64,000 nt of DNA from PALSA-1004 sp963804885 (GTDB lineage Bacteria; Pseudomonadota; Gammaproteobacteria; Burkholderiales; SG8-41): assembly GCA_963804885.1 (NCBI GenBank), contig CAWDSF010000007.1:1-64000 (forward strand), given 5' to 3'. Below, piece after piece: positions 17,834 to 28,980 of the stretch; the stretch's first letter is position 1, and every line of letters starts with the position of its first letter. Below the pieces are notes generated by a model. The model did no database searches and was not told the DNA's origin. It saw nothing but the letters and a program-made list of their open reading frames with translations. The translations under genes and the position numbers were made by a program.

Positions 17834-19105
17834 ATGAACCGCCTGATTGACCGCCGGCTAAACGCGCGTGGCAAGAGCACGGTCAACCGTGAGCGGTTCC
17901 TGCGCCGGTATAAGACGCAGATACGCGCCGAAGTCAAACGCATGGTCGGCGAGCGCAAGGTCGAGGAAATGGACCGCGGCGGCGACGTGCACCTCCCCAA
18001 GAAAGACATTGCCGAGCCCAATTTCGGGTTTGGCCACGGCGGCGAGCGCGAATTCGTGCTGCCCGGCAATCGCGAATACGTGGCCGGCGACAAAATTCCG
18101 CGCCCCGGCGGCGGAGGCAGCGGCAGCGGCGGCGGCTCCGAGGCGGGCGAGGGCGCCGAAACGCAAGACGAGTTCGTGTTCTCGCTTTCGCGCGAGGAAT
18201 TTCTCGACATCTTTTTCGACGATCTCGAGCTGCCGCGCCTGATCCGCACGCAGCTCAGCACCGCCGAACAGTTCAAAAGCGTGCGCGCGGGCTATACCAC
18301 CGTGGGCTCGCCGTCCAACCTGTCGGTGCCGCGCACGCTCGGCAACGCGCTCGCGCGCCGCATTGCGCTCGGCGGCGCCCTGCGCCGGGAACTCGATTTG
18401 CTCGAGACCGCCTATAACGAGGCGGTCGCCAAAGGTCACACGCAGGAGTCTGCCCGCCTGACCGCGGAACTCGAGCGCCTGCGCGGTCGCCGCTCCGGGC
18501 TGCCGTTCCTTGAAGACCTCGATTTGCGCTATCGCAACCGCGTGCTGCGGCCGGAGCCGGTCGCGCGCGCGGTAATGTTCTGCCTGATGGACGTTTCGGC
18601 CTCGATGGACGAGAACAAGAAGGATCTCGCCAAGCGCTTTTTTACGCTGCTGTATCTGTTTCTGACCCGCAAGTACACGCAGGTCGAGCTGGTGTTCATC
18701 CGGCACACCGAGAACGCCGAGGAAGTCGACGAAGCAACGTTCTTCCACGATCCGAAGTCGGGCGGCACGGTGGTGTTGTCCGCGCTCGAGCTGATGGAGA
18801 AAGTCCGCCGCGAACGCTATGCGCAGGACTGGAACGTCTACGCCGCGCAGGCATCGGATGGCGACGCGTTTGGCAGCGATCCGGCGAAGAGCGCGCGGTA
18901 TCTGCGCGAAACCCTGCTGCCGGCAACCCGCTATTACGCCTATATAGAGCTCGCGGAAGAAGAGCTGATCCGGGCTTCTACGCTGTGGGCCGAGTACGCA
19001 GTGCTCGCCGAGGAGCTCGAAAACTTCGCGATGAGCCGGGCCTCGCGCCGCGAAAACATCTACCCGGTGTTCCGCAACCTGTTCAGCAAGGAGCATAACC
19101 GGTGA
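17834..19105 (+). CDS. yeaH: YeaH/YhbH-family protein (DUF444)
   Basis: 423-residue cytosolic protein of the DUF444 family, always found with PrkA and usually with SpoVR; the biochemical role is unknown. The start MNRLIDRRLNARGKSTVNRE is typical. A Gly/Ser-rich linker (about 95-108) separates the N-terminal part from a von Willebrand factor A-like region with MDVSASMDENKK (MIDAS-like DxSxS from D253). Its stop overlaps the GTG of the SpoVR gene by four bases, so translation is coupled. Probably induced under stationary-phase or nutrient stress like its relatives (inference from family). Confidence 0.93.
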   Translation: MNRLIDRRLNARGKSTVNRERFLRRYKTQIRAEVKRMVGERKVEEMDRGGDVHLPKKDIAEPNFGFGHGGEREFVLPGNREYVAGDKIPRPGGGGSGSGGGSEAGEGAETQDEFVFSLSREEFLDIFFDDLELPRLIRTQLSTAEQFKSVRAGYTTVGSPSNLSVPRTLGNALARRIALGGALRRELDLLETAYNEAVAKGHTQESARLTAELERLRGRRSGLPFLEDLDLRYRNRVLRPEPVARAVMFCLMDVSASMDENKKDLAKRFFTLLYLFLTRKYTQVELVFIRHTENAEEVDEATFFHDPKSGGTVVLSALELMEKVRRERYAQDWNVYAAQASDGDAFGSDPAKSARYLRETLLPATRYYAYIELAEEELIRASTLWAEYAVLAEELENFAMSRASRRENIYPVFRNLFSKEHNR

Positions 19106-20592
19106 GCCGCGTGTTGTCGGAAGGCTCGGACTGGAGCTTCGAGCTGATCGAACGCTACGACGGCGCGATTGCCGCCGCTGCGGCGGAATTCGGCCTCGAC
19201 ACCTATCCCAACCAGATCGAGATCATCACGTCGGAGCAGATGCTCGACGCGTATGCAAGCGGCGGGCTGCCGGTCGGCTATCCGCACTGGTCGTACGGCA
19301 AGGAATTCATCCGCAACGAGCGCGCGTACAGGAGCGGCCAGCAGGGCCTCGCGTACGAGATCGTGATCAACTCCGATCCGTGCATCGCGTACCTGATGGA
19401 AGAGAATACGATGGCCATGCAGGCGCTGGTCGTCGCGCATGCGAGCTACGGCCATAATTCGTTTTTCAAGGGCAACCATCTGTTCCGGCAATGGACCGCG
19501 CCCGACGCGATCGTCGATTACCTGCTATTCGCGCGCCGCTATGTGATGGAATGCGAGGAAAAGCACGGCGCCGCTGAAGTCGAAGCCGTGCTCGACTCGT
19601 GCCACGCGCTGATGTCGCACGGCGTCGATCGCTACCGGCGGCCCGCGCCGCTCACGCTGAAGGCCGAAGCCGCGCGCCTCGCCGCGCGCGAATCGCATCG
19701 CGAGCGCCAGTTCAACGACATGTGGCGCACGCTGCCGGTGTCCGAACGCCCGCGCGAAGCGGGGTCGGACGCACCGTTTCCCGCCGAGCCGCAGGAGAAC
19801 CTGCTGTATTTCATCGAGAAGCTCGCGCCCGCGCTCGAGCCGTGGCAGCGCGAGCTCGCCCGCATCGTGCGCAAGCTCGCGCAATACTTCTATCCGCAGG
19901 GCCAGACCAAGGTGATGAACGAGGGTTGGGCGACGTTCTGGCACTACACGCTGCTTAATCGCCTGCACGAGCAGGGGCAGGTGACCGACGGCTTCATGCT
20001 CGAAGTGCTCAAGAACCACACCAACGTGGTGTATCAACCGCCATTCGATTCCAACGTATTCCCCGGCATCAATCCTTACGCGCTCGGCTTCGCGATGTAT
20101 ACCGACTTACGGCGCATTTGCGAGCGTCCCGACGCCGAAGACCGGGAGTGGTTCCCGCAGCTGGCCGGCAGCGACTGGAAGACGACGCTCGATTTTGCGA
20201 TGCGCAATTTCAAGGACGAATCGTTCATTGCGCAATATCTGTCACCCCGTTTGATCCGCGAATTCCGCCTGTTCGCGATCGCCGACCACGAGTCGGAAAC
20301 GGAGCTCGGCGTCGATTGCATACACGATGACGCCGGCTACCGCCGCGTGCGCAAGCTGCTCTCGCATCAGCACAGCATCGAGGAGCGCGTGCCCGACGTG
20401 CAGATCCACCGCTATGCGCGCGATGCGGACCGCTCGCTCACTTTGCGCTACCGGCGTTTGCGCGGGCGTCCGCTGTCGGGCGCGGCCGCTGAAGTGTTGA
20501 AGCACGTGCGCCGGCTGTGGGGCTTCCCGGTGCGCCTCGAGTCTGTCGACGTCGACAACCGGGTGCTCGAAACGCTCGAGTGCGCGGCATAA
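19102..20592 (+). CDS. SpoVR-family protein
   Basis: 496-residue cytosolic protein of the SpoVR/YcgB family, named for a Bacillus sporulation gene but widespread in non-sporing proteobacteria beside PrkA and YeaH. Recognisable stretches include PHWSYGKEF, YEIVINSDPCIAYLMEENT, AHASYGHNSFFKGN, MNEGWATFWHY and NPYALGFAMYTDLRRI. The conserved His and Glu residues suggest metal binding, but activity is not established. The GTG start overlaps the yeaH stop (GTGA). Last gene of the triad; the next gene begins 148 bases later. Confidence 0.93.
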   Translation: MSRVLSEGSDWSFELIERYDGAIAAAAAEFGLDTYPNQIEIITSEQMLDAYASGGLPVGYPHWSYGKEFIRNERAYRSGQQGLAYEIVINSDPCIAYLMEENTMAMQALVVAHASYGHNSFFKGNHLFRQWTAPDAIVDYLLFARRYVMECEEKHGAAEVEAVLDSCHALMSHGVDRYRRPAPLTLKAEAARLAARESHRERQFNDMWRTLPVSERPREAGSDAPFPAEPQENLLYFIEKLAPALEPWQRELARIVRKLAQYFYPQGQTKVMNEGWATFWHYTLLNRLHEQGQVTDGFMLEVLKNHTNVVYQPPFDSNVFPGINPYALGFAMYTDLRRICERPDAEDREWFPQLAGSDWKTTLDFAMRNFKDESFIAQYLSPRLIREFRLFAIADHESETELGVDCIHDDAGYRRVRKLLSHQHSIEERVPDVQIHRYARDADRSLTLRYRRLRGRPLSGAAAEVLKHVRRLWGFPVRLESVDVDNRVLETLECAA

Positions 20593-20740
20593 AGTAGTGC
20601 CTTACGGCCGGGTGTGAGGCCACTTCCCCTGTAAATAGAGAGCAAGCGTAGCGGCGAGGGGGCTGGGATCGGGCAACGGGTTTTAAGCGTTTGCCCACCA
20701 GCGCTGATATCCTAGACGGCTTGACCGCAGAGGCAAAATC

Positions 20741-21250
20741 TTGAACGAACCCGTACTCGCCTGGTCGGACCAGCTCGCAATCGGCCAGTCCGTCATGGAC
20801 GACACGCATCGCGAATTTGTCGCACAACTGAATCGCGTGGGCGAAGCTGCCGATGAAGGCGTGCTCGCGGCGCTCGATGACTTCATCGCGCACACCGAAA
20901 CGCACTTCAGCCAGGAAGAGCAGTGGATGGACGCGATCGAGTTTCCGCCGCGCGGCTGCCATCGCGGCGAGCACGAGAAAATCATGGAAACCGTGCGCGC
21001 AGTGCGTACGCGCGTGGCGGCTGGCGATGCCCGCCTTGGCCGCACGCTCGCCGAAGCGCTGGCCGAGTGGTTTCCGCAGCACGCGACCTCCATGGACGCG
21101 ATCCTCGCGCTGTACATGACCGAAATCGGCTATCAGCCGGCGCAATCGGACCAGGCAGGCCTGAAAAATAGCTGTCGTTCCCGCGCAGGCGGGAACCCAG
21201 CAAGATTCCCATTCGTCTGGATGCCCGCCCGCGCGGACAGACGATCCTAA
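20741..21250 (+). CDS. Bacteriohemerythrin with repeat-encoded tail
   Basis: Single-domain hemerythrin binding a non-heme di-iron site, used for oxygen binding or sensing in bacteria. Iron ligands fit H23, H51, H55, E59, H74, H78, H114 and D119, in motifs DDTHREF, HTETHFSQEEQWM, HRGEH and HATSMD. The start is TTG at 20741. The natural domain ends near residue 135; residues 143-169 (NSCRSRAGGNPARFPF and onward) are a translation of a dispersed repeat and are unlikely to be functional. Its stop overlaps the convergent LysR gene by four bases. No chemoreceptor or GGDEF domain is fused. Confidence 0.88.
   Translation: MNEPVLAWSDQLAIGQSVMDDTHREFVAQLNRVGEAADEGVLAALDDFIAHTETHFSQEEQWMDAIEFPPRGCHRGEHEKIMETVRAVRTRVAAGDARLGRTLAEALAEWFPQHATSMDAILALYMTEIGYQPAQSDQAGLKNSCRSRAGGNPARFPFVWMPARADRRS
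21174..21246. repeat. Dispersed GTCGTTCCCGC-type palindromic repeat
   Basis: GTCGTTCCCGCGCAGGCGGG followed by AACCCAGC and, after a short spacer, CTGGATGCCCGCCCGCGCGG. This is the common proteobacterial REP-like element translated as SCRSRAGGNPA. It overlaps the 3' end of the hemerythrin gene and may serve as a transcription end between convergent genes. Confidence 0.7.
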
Positions 21251-22164
21251 GGCTCGCGCCGTATCTCCTGCTGCAGCCACGCGACGAAACGCTGGACCTG
21301 CGGGCGCGCGGCGGCGTGCGGGGCGACGATGATGAAATATTCGCGGGTCGCCGCGACGCGATCCTTAAACGGCGCGACCAGCGCGCCGCTTTTCAGCAGG
21401 CGCTCGACGAGCGGCGTGCGCCCGAGCGCGACACCTTCGCCTTCGATTGCGGCCTGTATCAGCTGGTCGTAATGGCTGTAGTGCGCGACGCCGGCGGGTT
21501 TCATGTCCGTGAGATGGAAGACATCCAGCCACTGGTTCCAGGATAGCCACGGCCATTGTCCCGCCGGGTCGTCGAAATGGAGCATGACATGACGCGCGAG
21601 GTCGGCGGGCTTTTTCAGCGGCCGCGCGCGATCGCGCAATAGCGCCGGACTGCACACCGGAAACGCTTCTTCCCCCGTCAGCGGCAGCGCACCGGCGGGT
21701 GCTGCGCGCGGTTCCATGAATCGGATCGCGACATCGATGCGGTCGCGCTCGAGGTTCGCGAGCTCGTTGCCGGCGGCCAGCCGCACGTCGATGCCGGGCC
21801 GCACCTTGCGAAACCGCGCGAGCCGCGGCACCAGCCACAGCGCCGCAAATGACACCGTCGTCGTCACCGTCAGCAGGCGGTCATCGCCGCGCGCGGAAAG
21901 GCGCGCCGTCGCTTCCTCGAGCTGGCGCATCACCGAGCGCGCGGTCACGTACAGCGCCTCGCCTTCGGAGGTCAGCTTCAGCGCGCGATTAAGGCGCGTG
22001 AAGAGCTTTGCGCCGAGATCGTCTTCGAGCGTCTTGATCTGGCGGCTGACCGCGGACTGGGTCACGTGCAGTTCCGCCGCAGCGCGCGTGAAGCTCATCT
22101 GGCGCGCGGCGGCTTCAAAGCCGCGTATCAAGTCAAGCGAGGGCAGGCGGCGAGTGGTTCGCAT
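21247..22164 (-). CDS. LysR-family regulator, GcvA-like
   Basis: 305-residue transcription factor. The N-terminal winged helix (about 8-67) has FEAAARQMSFTRAAAELHVTQSAVSRQIKTLE, close to GcvA/AmpR-type LysR proteins. The C-terminal periplasmic-binding-fold effector domain includes VTTTVSFAALWLVPRLARFR and DVAIRFMEPR. It diverges from the DUF2917 gene, with about 240 bases between starts, and LysR proteins commonly control the divergent gene. The effector is unknown. Confidence 0.9.
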   Translation of the reverse strand: MRTTRRLPSLDLIRGFEAAARQMSFTRAAAELHVTQSAVSRQIKTLEDDLGAKLFTRLNRALKLTSEGEALYVTARSVMRQLEEATARLSARGDDRLLTVTTTVSFAALWLVPRLARFRKVRPGIDVRLAAGNELANLERDRIDVAIRFMEPRAAPAGALPLTGEEAFPVCSPALLRDRARPLKKPADLARHVMLHFDDPAGQWPWLSWNQWLDVFHLTDMKPAGVAHYSHYDQLIQAAIEGEGVALGRTPLVERLLKSGALVAPFKDRVAATREYFIIVAPHAAARPQVQRFVAWLQQEIRREP

Positions 22165-22403
22165 GCGTATAACTCATCCGATCAATACTCAAATGTCGTT
22201 TGCGGGGCGGCCGTCCTGCGCGCAATCTGCACGTATATGGAAGCCTGCGCCGGAAAACCTTTTGCACCGCTGGCCGTGGATTTGAACGCAAGATCCGAGG
22301 TGCCGCGGTGCAGCCGGTGCGCGAAGATGAGCCTGTCGCGTGCCGCTTCGGCGCGCCCGACCCGACCCGCGGACCGGGTCTGAACCGCTTGCAGGAGTAT
22401 ACG

Positions 22404-22731
22404 ATGAACATGACTGAAATGCATACGAAACACCGGCTCGAGCGTTATGGCGCGGTGGCGCTGCGCGATGCGCGGGGCAGCACGGTGACGAGCATCAGCG
22501 GCACTTTGTGGTTGACGATGGAAGGCGATAGCCGCGACATCGTTCTCGAACCCCGGCGCATCGTTCGTGGTCGAGCGCGACGGACTCACGATCGTGGCGG
22601 CGCATCAGGCGAGCGTGGTGGACGTCGCCGGGCCGCAGCAAACGCGCGGCTGGCTGGAACGCTGCGCGGATTTTATCGATAGCACGTGGGGACCCCGGGC
22701 GATTCGACCGAGCCGTAACTGGGTTTACTAG
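22404..22731 (+). pseudogene. DUF2917-family protein with one-base frameshift
   Basis: Begins MNMTEMHTKHRLERYGAVAL with an AGGAG site before the ATG, and continues to TLWLTMEGDSRDIVLEP. An extra C in the CCCC run near 22553 then shifts the frame. Correcting it gives GASFVVERDGLTIVAAHQ and VVDVAGPQQ, ending RAIRPSRNWVY at a TAG (22729-22731), a full DUF2917 protein of about 108 residues. The family is a short beta-rich domain of unknown role found in Burkholderiales. It is divergent from a LysR gene, its likely regulator. Uncorrected, the product would run to 22682 with an unrelated Arg-rich tail. Confidence 0.7.
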
Positions 22732-22776
22732 CGCCGCGCCCGGACTTCGAGCGCGTTGAAGCGGGTTCGACGCCGC

Positions 22777-24800
22777 TCAGCGCGCGAAGCGCTTGCGCGT
22801 CTCGTCGCTTTTCGCGCGCGCGATCAGGCGCTCGGCGTCTTCGCTGAGCAGCAGCCGCGCGGCGACGAGTTTCGTGGCGGCGGCTTCCACCTGTTTCACG
22901 TAACCCGCATGATCGACATAGCGCTCAGCGAGCGAGCGGCGCGGGTCATTGGCGGCTTCGCGCTCGGCGGGCGTCGCGGTGAATGGCTTGTAAGTGCCGT
23001 CGCGGTCGCATAGCTCGCCTTCGGGAAACGGCGCCTTGTAGTAATTCCAGCCAGTGTAGGTCGCGAGCGGCACCGCGATGTCGGGCAGTCGGATACCCGC
23101 GATTTCATTGCCGTCCGCGTCGACCTGCGTCACGAACGTGCGATACGGCCGCGACATGTCGAGGTCAGGTTTTATCCAGTCCTTGAGGACGCCGACTGCA
23201 TTCATGCGACGCACGACCTGGATGCCGGGTATCGCGGGAAACTTGAGCTGATCGGGCGTCGTGAAGGTCGCGGTCTTGAGCTGCGGCGTCATCGAAGGCG
23301 GCGGCGCCTTGCCGTCGCTTACCCATTCGTCGAGCGCAATCAACAGCGCGCGCAGCGCGGGCGTCGGGCTGTGCGGATTGCGCGGGTTTACGCACGAGCC
23401 CAGCGTCGACGTCATCCACGCGCCGCCGCCGTGCTGCGTGCCTGCGATCAAGTAGCGCGCGCGCGTTGCGGCGGCAGCGTCGACGTCGCGCTCGCCGAGC
23501 GGGTCGGTCACGAGCAGCGACGCGCCTTTCTGCCAGTACTCGGTCGACGTGTTGGTTTCCATCCACAGCGGGTCGAAACCGTCGTTGCGCAACAGCGCGC
23601 CCGTTTGGCCGGTGACCGGATCGGTCAGCAGCGCGGTCGAAAACGGAAACTGCGTTCTCGGGAATCGTGTGGTCTTCGTGCTGAGTGTTGGTGCGATTAG
23701 GCTGCGCCGAATTCGTCGTTTAGGAAGACACCGCCGACGCCCGCGGTGTGGGCAAGCATGCCGTCGAACACCTTACGCGCCGACTTCGTCCTGGTTGAAA
23801 CCGTCGCTTCACGAAATCGCGCAGGAAGCGCCCGCTTTGCGAAAGGCCGAAGCCGAGCACCGCGCGGATGCCGGCGCGCGCCGGATTCGGCGTGCCCTTG
23901 GCGTCGGCAGTTTCGTAGCGCAGAAACGAAATCAGGTCGCGCGTCGCCGCCATACCTGATGCCGAGCACGCGCGGGTCTTGCGCCGGATAGTGGAATTCG
24001 TAGAGCGTGCCGGGCTCGGCCTGCGTGCCGGCGGGGAGGAGGCGATTTCGCGCGGCACTCACGTAGGTCCAGCCGGTTGCGGGAATTTCACGCGCGGGCA
24101 TCGGTTTCGCCGCGGCGCGCGGTCAGCCTCGCCTGCGCCTGATCGGGCGAAGCCGCGGCGTACGATAGATGGAGCGATTCCGCGCGGCGCCTCGCCGGCT
24201 CGCGGATCGATCGCGCGCAGCGCGTGCCGCTGACGAGCTCGTCGCGGATGACGCGCACGATGCGCGCGCCGTTGTCGGTCGCGATCACCGGCTTCATCGC
24301 CATCCCGTTGTTCGAGCGTGGCGCTTCGGGTCCCAGCCACTCCACGCGAGCGTATAGCCCATGCGCAGAAGGAGACGCCGTTGCCGGCGTCGTCGACCGT
24401 CTGCGGATCATTGGCGGCAGCTACCGATGGCGGGTTGGCGTCCTTCAGGGAACCAGAGGGCAAACTTGCGACCGCGGTTCGTGACGTCGTAAATAATCTT
24501 GCGGTTGCCGCGCGCCGCGTCGGCCGGACGCAGCAGAAAGAAATCGGCCTCGTACTCGACGAGGCCGCGCGCATTGCGCGGCGCGCGCGCGAGATTCACG
24601 ATGACCTTGTTGCGCGCATCCAACGGGTCGAGCTCGCCCTTGAACGTGCCGCGCACCCGTTCATAGGCGCCCGTCGCGCCGTAAGCGGCGCCCTCGGCGA
24701 ACGGCTCGACGGCGGCGACATTGATTTCGGTGACGCGCGCCATGGCGGGTGCGGCGATGCACGCGGCCAGCACGGCGCCGATAACAGCTTTGCCTTGCAT
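22777..24800 (-). pseudogene. Alpha/beta-hydrolase-domain protein, broken paralogue of the 7305-9332 gene
   Basis: Starts with a signal peptide (MQGKAVIGAVLAACIAAPAM) and shares the family pattern with the intact gene at 7305: GELDPLDARNKVIVNLARAPRN, KIIYDVTNRG, LGFGLSQSGRFLRDF and, in its intact last 271 residues, LLVTDPLGERDVDAAAA and RYLIAGTQHGGG. The frame breaks near 24450, 24390, 24110, 23955, 23790 and 23690, so only the first 115 and last 270 residues are readable without correction. This is a decayed second copy or a patch of base-call errors. It is divergent from ettA. Confidence 0.75.
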
Positions 24801-25004
24801 GATTGCTCCTCCGGTTTTCAGCGACGCGCGGCGCCATGAGCTGTAGATCTTGCCGGGTTCAGTGCGCGGTCGAATCAAGGGAGAAACATTACCACGGTCG
24901 CGCAAAGCCCGTGATTGGGGCGATCAAGCGCGCGGCTCAGGGGTTCAACGCGAGGGCGGGCATTCCGTTATGATTGCCGACTTTTCCACATTTCGCAGAA
25001 CCTT

Positions 25005-26666
<1,662 letters not shown>

Positions 26667-26937
26667 TCGAGACGCCGCGGCGCGAGTCGTCCAATCGATT
26701 CTGGCGGAGCCGGATGCAGCGGCGAGGCCCGTAATCCTGCGCGGAGAAAGAATCGAATAACGAAGCGGACATAGTTCACACTTCGTATTCCGTTCGCAGT
26801 AAGGTTTTGTCCTACAATAGAGGGAACATTTCTTGCGAATTACATTAAGTACATAGAAGATACGTGTCCGAATGCGCGTGGCATGCGAGAGCAATCTCTG
26901 GCGCATGTTTCAGCTTTCCTAAGGGGTAATAAAAGGG

Positions 26938-28980
26938 GTGGGAAATCTAGGCACACGCAACCGGCTCATGCTGTTGCTGATACTCGCAGCGCTGCCTGCG
27001 CTCGCCCTGACTGTCTTCAACAGCGTTTCCCAGCGCAGCGTCGCCGAATCGCAGGCGCGCGAAGACATCACCAATCTCGCGCGCGTCGGCGCCCAACAGC
27101 AGTCGCAAATAGTCGATGGAGCCAAACAGCTCTTGATCGGCTTTTCGCTGATTCCCTCGGAATTGCGCAACGAACGTGCGCGCTGCACCGAATACGTACG
27201 CCAGGTGCTGCAGAAAACCGGCCGCCTGTATTTTTCGATGGGACTGTACGGCCCCGATGGCGAGGTGCAGTGCGTGGGCACGCTGCTCGATCGCACCGCG
27301 CACCGCGCGGTCGAAAGCGGGCAGTTGTCGATTGGCGAATTTCCACGCGCGCCGCTTGCAAAGCCGGACGGCTTCACGTTGAGCTATCCGATCGTCGACG
27401 CGCTGCGCGGCACCACCGACGTCGCTTTTGTCGCCCTCAATCTCGGCGAGATCGGCGACCGTGCGACCAAACTGCCGCTGCCCGAAGCCACCGCGCTGAC
27501 CATTATCGACCGCAATGGCATCGTACTGGCGCGCAATCCCGGCGGCAACGACATTATCGGCCGCAAACTCGATGCGGCGCAGGTCCCGGAAAGCGCATTC
27601 ACCGGCGTTAGCGGGGTGTTCCGCGGCAAGGGCGCAAATGGCGCACCGTTGCTCTATGCATACGAAACCGTCGCCGAGGCGACTGGCGGATCCCCGGCGT
27701 TGCGCGTGCTGGCCAGCATTCCGCTCAATGTTGTCTATGCCGATGCCAACGCAACGCTGATTCGCACGCTCACCGGCGTAATGCTGGTGACTATTCTGCT
27801 GCTGATCGCCGCGTGGTACGGGGCGGAGCGCTTTTTCCTGCGCAACGTGCGCACGCTGCTGATGACCGCCAACCGGATCCGCGGCGGCGACCTCACCGCG
27901 CGCACCGGCATGCACTACGGCAACGAGGAGTTGAGCCAGATCGGCAAAGCGTTCGATGAAATGGCGCACACTCTCCAGGAGCGGCAAAAACGCATCGAGA
28001 CCGCGATCGTGACGCTGCATCAACAGTCGATCACGGACGCATTGACGCGGCTGCACAACCGGCGTTACCTCTATGAAACGCTGCCGCGCGAAATCGTGCG
28101 CGCCAAGCGCAACAACTCCACGATCGGTGTCGTCATCGTCGATCTCGATTACTTCAAGCACATCAACGACACCTATGGGCACGAAGCCGGCGACATGGCG
28201 TTGCGGTGGGTGGGCAACGTGCTCATGAAAAGCGTTCGCGGTAGTGACGTCGTGTGCCGCCACGGCGGCGAAGAGTTTTGCCTCGCGCTACCTGAGGCCT
28301 CGCGCGAGAGCGCGCAGGCCAAGGCCGAAGAAATCCGCCACTCGCTCGAAGAACTCAATCTCGATTATTGCGGGCAGCCGCTGAAAATCACCGCGTCGTT
28401 CGGTATCGCCGTATATCCGGAGCACGGCACGGACGCCGATACGCTGCTGCGGATGGCCGACGAGGCGCTTTATCAGGCCAAAACGGCCGGCCGCAATCGT
28501 GTTGTCGTTTACAACAGAGAAGGCGGAGTCAGGGACGTGCGCATGACCGCGGCCTCGACCTCGACCGCGCCTACCGAGCGCGCGGCTGCGAACAAGGCTG
28601 TGGCCATGGCTGTCGTCAGCGATATCAAGGCTGCCGCCAACCGGAAGCTCCCGGTAGTTAGCGCTGGCGGTGGCGGTGGCGGGCCTCTGCATCCGGTGCA
28701 AACCAGCGGCTCGCCTGACCGGCCCGCCGCCATCCAGGTGTTGACCGGTGCGCTTGTCGGCAAGGAGTTTCCGCTTGTCAATACCGCGACCACCATGGGC
28801 AAAACGGGTAAGGAGGTCGCGATAATCTCGCGCACGAACCAGGGCTATTTCATCACTCACCTCGAAGGCCCGAAATTTCCGATCGTCAACGGCGCCACGA
28901 TCGAATCGCGCGCGCGCCGCTTAGGTCACCGCGACGTAATCGAAGTCGCAGGCGTGAAGATAGTGTTCTTCTACAAGTAG
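26938..28980 (+). CDS. Diguanylate cyclase: periplasmic sensor-HAMP-GGDEF with C-terminal FHA-like domain
   Basis: 680-residue inner-membrane enzyme making cyclic di-GMP. TM1 is about residues 8-26, a dCache-like periplasmic sensor spans about 30-280, TM2 is about 283-302, then HAMP and GGDEF (about 365-525) with an intact active site RHGGEEFCLALPEA and the substrate motif DLDYFKHINDTYGHEAGD. A Ser/Ala/Thr and Gly6 linker follows. The last 75 residues resemble a forkhead-associated fold (VLTGALVGKEFPL, GYFITHLEG, VNGATIE, LGHRDVIEVAGVKIVF) but lack the classic phospho-Thr contact residues. GTG at 26938; ATG at 26968 is possible. It overlaps the convergent EcsC gene by 10 bases. Confidence 0.88.
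   Translation: MGNLGTRNRLMLLLILAALPALALTVFNSVSQRSVAESQAREDITNLARVGAQQQSQIVDGAKQLLIGFSLIPSELRNERARCTEYVRQVLQKTGRLYFSMGLYGPDGEVQCVGTLLDRTAHRAVESGQLSIGEFPRAPLAKPDGFTLSYPIVDALRGTTDVAFVALNLGEIGDRATKLPLPEATALTIIDRNGIVLARNPGGNDIIGRKLDAAQVPESAFTGVSGVFRGKGANGAPLLYAYETVAEATGGSPALRVLASIPLNVVYADANATLIRTLTGVMLVTILLLIAAWYGAERFFLRNVRTLLMTANRIRGGDLTARTGMHYGNEELSQIGKAFDEMAHTLQERQKRIETAIVTLHQQSITDALTRLHNRRYLYETLPREIVRAKRNNSTIGVVIVDLDYFKHINDTYGHEAGDMALRWVGNVLMKSVRGSDVVCRHGGEEFCLALPEASRESAQAKAEEIRHSLEELNLDYCGQPLKITASFGIAVYPEHGTDADTLLRMADEALYQAKTAGRNRVVVYNREGGVRDVRMTAASTSTAPTERAAANKAVAMAVVSDIKAAANRKLPVVSAGGGGGGPLHPVQTSGSPDRPAAIQVLTGALVGKEFPLVNTATTMGKTGKEVAIISRTNQGYFITHLEGPKFPIVNGATIESRARRLGHRDVIEVAGVKIVFFYK

Noticed and set aside
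22729..22776. Further reading-frame TGA or TAG codons as additional selenocysteine or stop-readthrough sites
   Set aside because: Other broken genes in the window change frame rather than meeting a single in-frame TGA at a Cys position, and none of those inspected has a following SECIS-like hairpin.
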